Part shown: positions 17,191 through 25,772 of the stretch, piece after piece
Numbering within the stretch: the first letter of the stretch is position 1
Layout of the letters: each line of letters starts with the position of its first letter
Origin: Candidatus Eremiobacteraceae bacterium
Lineage (GTDB): Bacteria > Vulcanimicrobiota > Vulcanimicrobiia > Eremiobacterales > Eremiobacteraceae
Direction: 5' to 3'
DNA length: 64,000 bases
Assembly (NCBI GenBank): GCA_035710745.1
Contig: DASTCX010000016.1
Coordinates: 124,001-188,000, forward strand
Notes under the pieces: generated by a model
Databases searched by the model: none
What the model was told of the DNA's origin: nothing
The model's input: only the letters and a program-made list of their open reading frames with translations
Translations under genes and position numbers: made by a program

Positions 17191-18600
17191 GTGCCCGTCA
17201 AAGTCCGCATCTTCACCGTCTTCATCCTCGTCGTAGCCGTCCTCGCGGCCGTCTGGTTCGGATACGTCCGTCGATCCGCCGACGAAAACCCGGTGCATCG
17301 CATGCTCGTCGCCTACGAGGCGAACGGGTTCGGCAGCGATGGCGCCGACGGCGGCGCTCAGTCGCTCACCGATGAGCAAGACGTCGCCATCCTCGACTAC
17401 AGCTACGAGAAGCTGCAAGAGTCGTACTACAAACCGGTCGACTCGAGCGTCCTCGTGCACGGCGAACTGAACGGGCTGACCTCATACCTCAAGGCGCAGC
17501 ATGTCGCCGCCGCATTCGGCGCGGGCGCCGATCCGAGCGAAGACGGCGCCAATTCACTGCTCCGCTCCGCGTTCGCGACGTACGGCGCCAAGTACGGTGA
17601 CGACAATCTCACCTTCGCGGCCGTCTCGGGCATGCTGAACTCGCTCGGCGACCCGTACACCGTGTTCCTCGATCCGCGCGACAACCGGTCGCTCACCGAG
17701 CTCATCGACGGCGGGAACTTCGGCGGCATCGGCATTTACATCGGGCAGGACGACAAGTCGAAGCAGACGGTCATCATCGAGCCGATCACCGGAACGCCCG
17801 CCGATCGCGCGGGGCTCAAAGCCGGCGACATCATCGTTTCGGTCGACGGTCACGCGACCAAAGGCCTTCAGCTCGATCCGGTCATGAACCTGATCCGCGG
17901 CAAGGCCGGCACGACCGCGCACCTGCTCGTGCAGCGCCAAGGTCAAGCGCCGCATACGTACGCGGTGACGCGCGAAGAGATCCACGTGCCGTCGGTCGCC
18001 TACCGGATGCTCGACCAGGATGTCGGCTACATCCAACTGTTCGATTTCGGCGACACGTCGGCTGAAGAAGTGAACACCGCACTTGCCAAGCTTTCGGGTC
18101 AAGGTGCGAAAGCGTTCGTCCTCGACCTGCGCAACAACGGCGGCGGGCTGCTGAACGCGGCAGTCGACATCTCATCGAAGTTCATCGCCGACGGCCCGAT
18201 CGTGTCGATCATCGATCGCAGTGGCCGCATCGAGACGCGCGACGCGAACGGCGACGCGATTTCGCGCAAACCGCTCGTCGTGCTCGTCAACCAGTTCTCG
18301 GCGAGCGCCTCGGAGATCACCGCCGGCGCCATCCAAGACACGAAAGTCGGGGCGCTCATCGGCGTCAAGACGTTCGGCAAAGGCGTCGTCCAGACGATCT
18401 ACCCCTTGCCGGGCTTGAGCGCCATCAAGATCACGACTGCTCGCTACGTGACGCCTGCCGGGCGCGACATCAACAAGAAGGGCATCGTTCCCAACATAGT
18501 CGTCCCGATGGATCCGCGGCTCGTCGGCATCCCGACGCGCGACGTCCAGTTGCGAGCCGCCCTCGAGGACATCAAGAAACAGCTCGCGCTCGCGCACTAG
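17191..18600 (+). CDS. ctpA: Carboxyl-terminal processing protease, S41 family (first of two)
   Basis: Periplasmic serine protease that trims C-termini or degrades envelope proteins, 469 aa from GTG 17191 (AAAGGA 14 bases upstream). The N-terminal membrane anchor or signal is RIFTVFILVVAVLAAVW. A PDZ domain (about 180-265, GIGIYIGQ ... AGLKAGDIIVSVDG) precedes the S41 catalytic domain with the Ser/Lys dyad S372 in SASASE and K397 in FGKGVVQ. The C-terminal extension runs to ALAH. A second homologue follows 13 bases later. In the 165-base upstream gap, TTGCGG (17069) and TAGATA (17093) with an 18-base spacer form a weak promoter candidate. Genetic linkage with FtsEX/EnvC suggests a role in hydrolase turnover (inference). 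Confidence 0.93.
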   Translation: MPVKVRIFTVFILVVAVLAAVWFGYVRRSADENPVHRMLVAYEANGFGSDGADGGAQSLTDEQDVAILDYSYEKLQESYYKPVDSSVLVHGELNGLTSYLKAQHVAAAFGAGADPSEDGANSLLRSAFATYGAKYGDDNLTFAAVSGMLNSLGDPYTVFLDPRDNRSLTELIDGGNFGGIGIYIGQDDKSKQTVIIEPITGTPADRAGLKAGDIIVSVDGHATKGLQLDPVMNLIRGKAGTTAHLLVQRQGQAPHTYAVTREEIHVPSVAYRMLDQDVGYIQLFDFGDTSAEEVNTALAKLSGQGAKAFVLDLRNNGGGLLNAAVDISSKFIADGPIVSIIDRSGRIETRDANGDAISRKPLVVLVNQFSASASEITAGAIQDTKVGALIGVKTFGKGVVQTIYPLPGLSAIKITTARYVTPAGRDINKKGIVPNIVVPMDPRLVGIPTRDVQLRAALEDIKKQLALAH

Positions 18601-18613
18601 AGGTCTTCGACAC

Positions 18614-19951
18614 GTGAAAAGTCGCCGATATACCGCGGCGTTCGCCGCCGCACTGCTCGTCACGGCCCTCGGCTGGGCTGTCTCAGCGAACGCCGACGAC
18701 GTCAACCGCGCGATGCTCGACTTCGCGTTCTCGCGCGCGCAGACGCAGTTCTATAAGCCGACGTCGGATCAAGCGCTGCTCGACGGCGCCGTCTCCGGCA
18801 TGCGCCTCGCGGTCGCGGCGAAGCACGGCGACCCGAGCAAACTGCCGGCGCTGCGGTCGCGCAACAATCAGGCCGCCGATACGATCCAGCTCAACGACGA
18901 ACTGGCCTTCGCATCGGTTCGTTTCGACAAGACGGTGGGCGAGAAAGAGCTCAGCTACGCGGCGATCAAGGGCATGATGGAGTCGCTTCACGACCGGTGG
19001 ACCGTCTTCATGGACCCGAAAGAATATCGCGGCCTCAACGAGGGGCTCGACGGCGGGAACTTCCCGGGCGTCGGCGTCTTGATCGTCATCGATCAGGCGA
19101 CGCAATCGCCGCAGGTCGTCCAAACGATCGACGGCGGTCCAGCGGCGAAGGCCGGCGTCGAGACGGGCGACATCTTGACCGCCGTCAACGGCAAACCGAC
19201 GAAGGGCCTTTCGCTCGATCAAGACAGCGGCTTGCTGCGCGGCAAGGAAGGGACGCCCGTCGATCTGACGGTGTCGCGCAAGAGCAGCGCCGCGCCGCTC
19301 ACCTTCCATGTCTTGCGCGCGACGATCCATGAGCCGAGCGTCATCGGCACGGTCATCGACGGCGACATCGGCTACGTGCGCGTCTCCGTCTTCGGATCGA
19401 CCACCGGTCAAGAGATGTCGGACGCGCTGTCGAAGCTCGATGCGCAAGGCGTCAAAGGCTATGTGCTCGACCTGCGCAACAACGGCGGCGGTTATCTCGA
19501 CGCGGCGATCGACGTCTCGTCGAAGTTCATCCCCGACGGTCCCATCGTCTCGATCGACAGCCGCACGCAGCCGCTGACGACGTTCGATGCGGACGCGACG
19601 TCGATCGCGATGCGCCCACTGGCCGTGCTCGTCAACGGATTTACCGCGAGCGCATCGGAGATTACGTCGGGTGCCATCCAGGACTCCGGCGCCGGCGTCA
19701 TCGTCGGCACGCGCACGTTCGGCAAGGGCGTCGTGCAGACGATCTATCCGATGCCGGACGGCAGCGCCGTGAAGATCACGACCGCGCGCTACCTGACGCC
19801 GAAGGGCCGCGACATCAACTCGATCGGTATCGCGCCAGATATCGTCGTGCCGGATGTGAAGCCGAGCGATCTTGGCAACCCGCAGACCGACGCGCAGTTG
19901 CAGCGAGCGGCCGCGTATATCGAGTCCAAGATCCCACCCTCTCAATCGTAG
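18614..19951 (+). CDS. Carboxyl-terminal processing protease, S41 family (second of two)
   Basis: Paralogue of the preceding protease, 445 aa, start GTG 18614. It has a cleavable-looking signal peptide (ending VSANA) rather than an anchor, so it may be soluble in the periplasm while its neighbour is tethered. The PDZ domain (GVGVLIVID ... AGVETGDILTAVNG) is followed by the S41 domain with S346 in TASASE and K371 in FGKGVVQ. Catalytic-core sequence is very similar between the two, whereas the N-terminal 150 residues differ more, consistent with tandem duplication followed by change of substrate recognition. It is followed by three tandem palindromic repeats. Confidence 0.93.
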   Translation: MKSRRYTAAFAAALLVTALGWAVSANADDVNRAMLDFAFSRAQTQFYKPTSDQALLDGAVSGMRLAVAAKHGDPSKLPALRSRNNQAADTIQLNDELAFASVRFDKTVGEKELSYAAIKGMMESLHDRWTVFMDPKEYRGLNEGLDGGNFPGVGVLIVIDQATQSPQVVQTIDGGPAAKAGVETGDILTAVNGKPTKGLSLDQDSGLLRGKEGTPVDLTVSRKSSAAPLTFHVLRATIHEPSVIGTVIDGDIGYVRVSVFGSTTGQEMSDALSKLDAQGVKGYVLDLRNNGGGYLDAAIDVSSKFIPDGPIVSIDSRTQPLTTFDADATSIAMRPLAVLVNGFTASASEITSGAIQDSGAGVIVGTRTFGKGVVQTIYPMPDGSAVKITTARYLTPKGRDINSIGIAPDIVVPDVKPSDLGNPQTDAQLQRAAAYIESKIPPSQS

Positions 19952-19970
19952 AGGCCCTGGCGGTATCCTA

Positions 19971-20104
19971 GGGAGCGGTCGAGATTTATCTCGACCGCCG
20001 CGGCCTTTCCTAAACAAAAAGGGAGCGGTCGAGATTTATCTCGACCGCCGCGGCCTTTCCTAAACAAAAAGGGAGCGGTCGAGATTTATCTCGACCGCCA
20101 CGGT
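19971..20104 (+). repeat. Three tandem palindromic repeats, exact 50-bp units
   Basis: Units start at 19971, 20021 and 20071. The first two are identical 50-mers: GGGAGCGGTCGAGATTTATC, then the complementary arm TCGACCGC, CGCGG, and a CTTTCCTAAACAAAAA tail. The third breaks off after the CACGG flank. A half copy in inverse orientation (GGTCGACCGCCCC) lies at about 20120-20135. There are no spacers between units, so this is not a CRISPR array. Located between two co-directional genes. Confidence 0.92.
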
Positions 20105-20153
20105 CTGACCTCAGCCGCGAAGGTCGACCGCCCCCGCCGTTAAACCAATAGGC

Positions 20154-22091
20154 ATGGCGCAACCCGTTTGGTCGCCCACGGCCGAGCATATCGAAAACGC
20201 GAACATCACCGCCTTCATGCGATCCGAGAAGATCGGCTCGCTTGAAGCGCTCTGGGATTTCGCTCGCGCCGACATCGCCGGTTTCTACGATCGGCTGCTG
20301 CGCTTCATCGGGCTGTCGTGGTTCGAGCCGTACGAGCAGGTCCTCGACCTGACGCGCGGTGCGCCATTCGCGCGGTGGTTCTCGAGCGGCCGATACAACG
20401 CGTCGCACAACTGCTTGGACAAATACGTCGACGCAGGCCGCGGCGATAGCGAAGCGCTCGTCTGGGAAGGCGAAGACGGCGCGATCCGCTCGTACACGTT
20501 CGCCCAGCTGCTCGCCGAAGTGTGCCGGCTGGCGGGCGCGTTGCGCTCGCTCGGTGTCGAGTCGGGCGACGCGGTCGGCATCTACATGCCGCTGCTTCCC
20601 GAGACGGCGATCGCGCTGCTCGCGATCGGTCGCATCGGCGCGATCGCCGTGCCTGCGTTTTCGGGCTACGGCGCGCCCGCGCTCGCGACACGCCTCGCGG
20701 ATTCCGGCGCGAAGGTGCTCATCACCGCGGACGGCGTGCCGCGCCGCGGCAAGATCGTCGACATGAAGTCGAACGCGGATGCGGCGCTTCGCGATGCGCC
20801 GAGCGTGCGCAACGTCGTCGTCGTGCGCAGGACGCGAGCCGACGTGCCGTGGACGCGAGGCCGCGACATCGATTGGGAAGACGCGCTGCGCGATCAGCCG
20901 GGAGAACTCGACGCGGTGCGAACGGCCGCTAACGACCCGTATCTCTTGCTCTACACGTCAGGGTCTACCGGAAAGCCGAAAGGCGCGGTCCACGGCCACG
21001 CCGGCTTTCCCGTCAAGGTGCAGGTCGACCAATTCCTGTGTTTCGACGTCAAACCGGCCGACCGCATGCTCTGGTTCACCGACATGGGATGGATGATGGG
21101 GCCGTTCCTCGTGCTTGGTGCACTCGGTCTCGGCGCGACAATCGTGCTCTACGAGGGGACGCCCGACTATCCGGCGCCCGACCGGCTGTGGAACGTCGTC
21201 GCGCGTCATCGCGCGACGCACCTCGGCATCGCGCCGACGGCCATCCGCAGCCTCATGGTGCATGGCGACGACCAGCCGGCGCGCCACGATCTGTCGTCGC
21301 TGCGCGTCCTCGGATCGAGCGGCGAGGCGTGGAATCCAGAGCCCTACAAATGGTTCTCGCATCACGTCGGGCGCGACCGCTGCCCGATCATCAACTATTC
21401 GGGCGGTACGGAAGTGAGCGGCGGCATCCTCGGCTGTTTTCCGATCCGGCCGCTGGTCCCGTGCGCGTTCCACGGACCTGTTCCCGGCATGGATGCCGAC
21501 GTCGTCGAGGCGGACGGCCGCTCGGTGCGCGGTGAAGTCGGCGAGCTCGTCATGCGCCAAACGTGGCCGGGCATGACGCAAGGGTTTTGGCATGACGACG
21601 AGCGCTATCTCTCGACGTACTGGTCGCGCTTCCCCGACGTCTGGGTGCACGGCGATTGGGCGAGCGTCGACGCTGACGGCTATTGGTACATCCACGGGCG
21701 TTCGGACGACACGATCAACGTCGCGGGCAAGCGGGTTGGGCCGGCCGAGTACGAGAGCGCGCTCGTCGCGCATCGCTCGGTGAAGGAAGCCGCCGCGATC
21801 GCGGTGCCGGACGACCTCAAAGGCGAATCCGTCGTGTGTCTCGTCATCCTGCGCCCTGGCGAGAAAGAGAGCGAAGACCTCCGCACGGAGCTCGGCCGAA
21901 CGGTCGCGCAGTCGCTCGGCAAGGCGCTCGCGCCGAAAGCGATCCGCTTCGTCGACGATCTGCCGCGGACGCGTAACGCGAAGATGATGCGTCGAGTCGC
22001 GCGAGCGCGCTACCTCAGACGCTCGGAGCTCGGCGATCTGTCTGCCCTCGAGAATCCGGCGTCGCTCGAGGCCATCGACGCAGCGCGATGA
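20154..22091 (+). CDS. Acetyl-CoA synthetase-like acyl-CoA ligase
   Basis: AMP-forming ligase that activates a short carboxylic acid to its CoA thioester, 645 aa, similar in length to acetyl-CoA synthetase. It has an acetyl-CoA-synthetase-type N-terminal cap, then the phosphate-binding loop YTSGSTGKPKG from about residue 267, the adenine-binding segment with NYSGGTEVSGG, and the hinge GRSDDTINVAGKR. The C-terminal catalytic lysine is K610 in NAKMMRR; the usual context is SGK, so Asn-Ala here is a deviation at the acetylation-controlled site. The stop overlaps the metH start (ATGA), an unusual pairing. The substrate could be acetate, propionate or acetoacetate; sequence alone does not decide. 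Confidence 0.9.
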   Translation: MAQPVWSPTAEHIENANITAFMRSEKIGSLEALWDFARADIAGFYDRLLRFIGLSWFEPYEQVLDLTRGAPFARWFSSGRYNASHNCLDKYVDAGRGDSEALVWEGEDGAIRSYTFAQLLAEVCRLAGALRSLGVESGDAVGIYMPLLPETAIALLAIGRIGAIAVPAFSGYGAPALATRLADSGAKVLITADGVPRRGKIVDMKSNADAALRDAPSVRNVVVVRRTRADVPWTRGRDIDWEDALRDQPGELDAVRTAANDPYLLLYTSGSTGKPKGAVHGHAGFPVKVQVDQFLCFDVKPADRMLWFTDMGWMMGPFLVLGALGLGATIVLYEGTPDYPAPDRLWNVVARHRATHLGIAPTAIRSLMVHGDDQPARHDLSSLRVLGSSGEAWNPEPYKWFSHHVGRDRCPIINYSGGTEVSGGILGCFPIRPLVPCAFHGPVPGMDADVVEADGRSVRGEVGELVMRQTWPGMTQGFWHDDERYLSTYWSRFPDVWVHGDWASVDADGYWYIHGRSDDTINVAGKRVGPAEYESALVAHRSVKEAAAIAVPDDLKGESVVCLVILRPGEKESEDLRTELGRTVAQSLGKALAPKAIRFVDDLPRTRNAKMMRRVARARYLRRSELGDLSALENPASLEAIDAAR

Positions 22092-25000
22092 CTCCGCGTA
22101 ATCCTTTCCTGACCGCTCTAGACGAGCGCGTGCTCGTGTTCGACGGTTCGATGGGTGCGACGCTTTCCGCGCTCGGGCTCACCGCTGCCGACTACGGCGG
22201 CAAGGAAGGCTGCATCGATCACCTATCGCTGACGAAGCCCGAAACGATCCTCGCGCTCCATCGAGGCTTCTTGGACGTCGGCGCGGATGCGCTCGAGACG
22301 AATACGTTTCAGGCGTCGCGGCTCAAGCTTGCGGAGTTCGGTCTTGGCGATCAGGTGCGCGAGCATAACATCGCCGCTGCTCGCCTCGCGCGTCGCGCCG
22401 TCGAGGAGTTCGAACACGACAATGTAGTAGGCCGAGCGAAGCTCGGCGATCTCTTCGTCGTTGGTTCGTTGGGCCCGACCGGGATGCTGCCATCCGCAGA
22501 CGACCCGACATTATCGACCATCAGTTATCACGAGCTGTTCGACGTCTATCGCGAGCAGGCGGACGCGTTGCTCGAAGGCGGCGTCGATGCGTTCATCATC
22601 GAGACGCAGCAGGATATCTTGGAGACACGCGCTGCGGTGAACGCGTGCGCTGCTGCTGCCGCGGGTCACACCGCCCGCACCGGCGCGCCGCGCGCCGCAG
22701 TCATGGCGTCCGTATCGCTCGACACGCGAGGACGCATGTTGCTCGGGACCGATATCGCCGCAGTATGCGCGATCCTCGAAGCGCTGCCGTGCGACGTCGT
22801 CGGCCTCAACTGCAGCACCGGGCCGGAATACATGCGCGACGCGATCCGGTACCTGTGCGAGCACTCGTCGAAATTCGTCTCGTGCATCCCGAACGCCGGC
22901 ATTCCGCGCAACGAGGGCGGTCGCGCCGTCTTCCCGCTCGGGCCCGAGCCGATGCGCGATGAACTCGCTTCGTTCGTCAAAGATTTCGGCGTCAATATCG
23001 TCGGCGGATGCTGCGGTACCGGACCCGAACACATCCGGCTGCTCGTCGAAGCGGTGCACGCGTTGAAGCCGCGGACGCCGCGCGCTCATTCCGGCCGCGA
23101 CGAAGAGGTCGCGAGCGCGATGACCGCGCTGGCGCTGGCGCAAGAACCGCGGCCGATGATCGTCGGCGAACGTCTCAATACGCAAGGGAGCCGCAAGGTG
23201 AAGCGGCTTCTGCTCGACGGCGACTTCGACGGTCTCGTCGCCGTCGCGCGCGATCAAGTCGCAGGCGGAGCTCATTGTCTCGACCTCTGCACCGCCCTCA
23301 CCGAGCGTGAGGGCGAAGACGAGACGATGGCGACGCTCGTCAAGCGTCTCGAGCTCTCGGTCGAAGCGCCGCTCATCATCGACAGCACGGAAGCGAAGGT
23401 CATCAAGCGTGCGCTCGAGACGAATCCGGGCCGGGCCGTCATCAACTCGGTGAACCTCGAGAGCGGCCGCAAACGGATCGACGACGTGCTTCCGCTCGCG
23501 CTCGAGCACGGCGCCGCAGTCATCGCGCTGACAATCGAGCAGTCGATCGGCATGGCCAAAACGGTCGATGCGAAGGTCAAGGTCGCCCGTCAGATCGAGG
23601 CGATCTGCTGCGGCGAGTACGGCTTGCCGCGCGGCCGGCTAGTCTTCGACGTGCTGACGTTCACCCTCGCGACCGGCGAGGCCGAGTTCATCGACGCCGG
23701 CGTCAATACTATTGAAGGGATCCGCGCCGTGAAATCGGCGCTGCCTGGCGTGCTCACGGTGCTTGGCGTGAGCAATATCTCGTTCGGCTTGAACGCGGCG
23801 GCCCGCGCCGTCGTCAACAGCGTCTTCCTCTACCATTGCGTCGAGGCGGGTCTCGATCTCGCGATCGTCAACCCGAAAGACATCACGCCGTACGCGCTCA
23901 TCATGCCCGATGAGCGGTCGCTCGCCGAAGACCTCATCTTCAATCGACGGCCCGATGCGCTGGCGCGCGTCATAACGCGGTACGAGGGCGTCCGCGCCGG
24001 ATCGAGCGACGGCGCGGCAGCAGCGGAGGAAGACGACTCTGCGTTGCCGGTCAACGAACGGATCCACCGGCGGATACTCCATCGACGCAAGGACGGTATC
24101 GAAGCGTTGCTCGATGAGGCGCTCAAGATGCAGACGCCGGTCGAACTGCTCAACGGATGCCTGCTCGGTGCGATGAAAGATGTCGGCGACAAATTCGGCG
24201 CGGGCGAGCTCATCTTGCCGTTCGTGCTCCAGTCCGCCGAGGTGATGAAGAAGGCCGTCGCCTATCTCGAGCGCTTCCTCGAGAAGGACGATGCGCGGAC
24301 GAAGGGCGTCGTCGTGCTCGCCACCGTCTTCGGCGACGTCCACGACATCGGGAAGAACCTCGTCCACACGATCCTCGCGAACAACGGCTACACCGTGCAC
24401 GATCTCGGCAAGCAAGTGCCGCTCCATGCGATCATCGAGAAGGCGACCGAGGTGAACGCCGACGCGATCGGCCTTTCCGCCCTGCTCGTCTCGACGTCGA
24501 AGCAGATGCCGCTATGCGTCCAGGAGCTGCATCGCGAAGGCTTGCGCTATCCCGTCATCTGCGGCGGTGCGGCGATCAATCGCGCCTACGTGTCGCGCAT
24601 CGGGTTCGTCGAGGAAGACCGGTACTACGATCCGGGTGTCTTCTACGCGAAAGATGCCTTCGAAGGGCTCGCGATCATGGATCGCCTCCGCGAACCGGGC
24701 GAGCGCGAGCGCCTGCGATCCGAGACGGAATCGGATGCCCGAGCGGCCGTGGCTAAACGGGCGGCGCGGTCGGCGTCGCGTGTCGGAGACGGTGAGGTCG
24801 CACGGCGTTCGGGCATCCGTCGGGACGGCGCGATTCCCAAGCCGCCGTTTTGGGGCGCGCGCGAGATGCGCGATATCCGTCTCGCGGACGTCTTCCGATG
24901 CATGGATCTGCGTTCACTCTATCGGTTGCAGTGGGGCGCGAAGAGCGCGAAGGGCGAACAGTGGCGCCGTTTGCTTCGCGAGGAGTTTCGTCCGCGGCTT

Positions 25001-25612
25001 GACCGCATGCGGGCCGAAGCGCTTGAAACGGGCTGGATCGCGCCGCGGGCTTTGTATGGATACTTCCCTGCGGCCGCTGACGGCGACGAACTCGTCATCT
25101 TCCAGCCAAACGACGCGACCGTCGAACTCGCGCGCTTCGCTTTCCCGCGGCAGCCCGACAGCCCGTATCTTTGCATCGCCGATTATTTCGCGACGATCGA
25201 TGGCGAGCGCCGCGACGTCGTCGGCTTCCAGGCCGTCACGGTCGGGTCGCGCGCGTCCGAACGGTATGCGGGATTGCACGAGCGTGGTGAGTACGCGGAA
25301 GCGCTTTACGTGCACGGGCTCGGCGTCGAAGCAGCCGAAGGGTTAGCCGAACTCGTCCACCGACGGATCCGCCGCGAGCTCGGGCTCGTGCCGGGGCAGG
25401 GGCGCCGCTACTCATGGGGCTATCCGGCGTGCCCGAACGTCGAGGATCACGCGATCTTTTTCAACATCATGCCGTGTGAGAAGATCGGCCTCGAGATGAC
25501 CGAGGGCTTCGCGCTCGTGCCCGAACAGTCGACGGTGGCAATCGTCGTACACCATCCGGAAGCGACGTACTTCTCCGCCCTCGGCGCCGGCGTCACCGTC
25601 GGAGCGATGTAA
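22088..25612 (+). CDS. metH: Cobalamin-dependent methionine synthase
   Basis: Transfers the methyl group of 5-methyltetrahydrofolate to homocysteine through methylcobalamin. At 1174 aa it is slightly shorter than the E. coli enzyme but all modules are present. The homocysteine domain (1-320) has zinc ligands C242 in GLNCS and C308/C309 in GGCCGTGPEH. Next come the pterin domain (about 350-640, with ERLNTQGS and INSVN), the cobalamin cap and Rossmann domain (lower-ligand H752 in DVHDIGKN), and the AdoMet activation domain (about 870-1174, with R1107 starting RYSWGYPACPN). A basic linker (about 880-915) joins cobalamin and activation domains. Start ATG 22088 overlaps the preceding ligase gene. 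No cobalamin riboswitch was seen upstream. Confidence 0.97.
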   Translation: MTPRNPFLTALDERVLVFDGSMGATLSALGLTAADYGGKEGCIDHLSLTKPETILALHRGFLDVGADALETNTFQASRLKLAEFGLGDQVREHNIAAARLARRAVEEFEHDNVVGRAKLGDLFVVGSLGPTGMLPSADDPTLSTISYHELFDVYREQADALLEGGVDAFIIETQQDILETRAAVNACAAAAAGHTARTGAPRAAVMASVSLDTRGRMLLGTDIAAVCAILEALPCDVVGLNCSTGPEYMRDAIRYLCEHSSKFVSCIPNAGIPRNEGGRAVFPLGPEPMRDELASFVKDFGVNIVGGCCGTGPEHIRLLVEAVHALKPRTPRAHSGRDEEVASAMTALALAQEPRPMIVGERLNTQGSRKVKRLLLDGDFDGLVAVARDQVAGGAHCLDLCTALTEREGEDETMATLVKRLELSVEAPLIIDSTEAKVIKRALETNPGRAVINSVNLESGRKRIDDVLPLALEHGAAVIALTIEQSIGMAKTVDAKVKVARQIEAICCGEYGLPRGRLVFDVLTFTLATGEAEFIDAGVNTIEGIRAVKSALPGVLTVLGVSNISFGLNAAARAVVNSVFLYHCVEAGLDLAIVNPKDITPYALIMPDERSLAEDLIFNRRPDALARVITRYEGVRAGSSDGAAAAEEDDSALPVNERIHRRILHRRKDGIEALLDEALKMQTPVELLNGCLLGAMKDVGDKFGAGELILPFVLQSAEVMKKAVAYLERFLEKDDARTKGVVVLATVFGDVHDIGKNLVHTILANNGYTVHDLGKQVPLHAIIEKATEVNADAIGLSALLVSTSKQMPLCVQELHREGLRYPVICGGAAINRAYVSRIGFVEEDRYYDPGVFYAKDAFEGLAIMDRLREPGERERLRSETESDARAAVAKRAARSASRVGDGEVARRSGIRRDGAIPKPPFWGAREMRDIRLADVFRCMDLRSLYRLQWGAKSAKGEQWRRLLREEFRPRLDRMRAEALETGWIAPRALYGYFPAAADGDELVIFQPNDATVELARFAFPRQPDSPYLCIADYFATIDGERRDVVGFQAVTVGSRASERYAGLHERGEYAEALYVHGLGVEAAEGLAELVHRRIRRELGLVPGQGRRYSWGYPACPNVEDHAIFFNIMPCEKIGLEMTEGFALVPEQSTVAIVVHHPEATYFSALGAGVTVGAM

Positions 25613-25623
25613 TCTTCGTATTT

Positions 25624-25760
25624 GGGAGCGGTCGAGCTTTAGCTCGACCGGTGGCGCCTTGAAATGTTGCGGTCGAGGCGGTCGACCGTAAAGGTCGACC
25701 GCTCCACTTCAAACGTTTCAGGAAATACCGCGGCGGTCGAGATAAATCTCGACCGCTCCC
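25624..25760. repeat. Cluster of three palindromic repeats in mixed orientation
   Basis: 25624-25651 is plus-oriented (stem GAGCT/AGCTC); 25676-25706 is minus-oriented (GACC/GGTC); 25728-25760 is minus-oriented (GAGAT/ATCTC). All three known stem variants occur within 137 bases at the convergent metH / acyl-CoA dehydrogenase junction, where they could form a bidirectional transcript end. Confidence 0.9.
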
Positions 25761-25772
25761 TATCAACCCTTG

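Noticed and set aside
19971-20104. Possible CRISPR array
   Set aside because: Units abut without spacers and are internally palindromic over nearly their whole stem; no cas gene is present.
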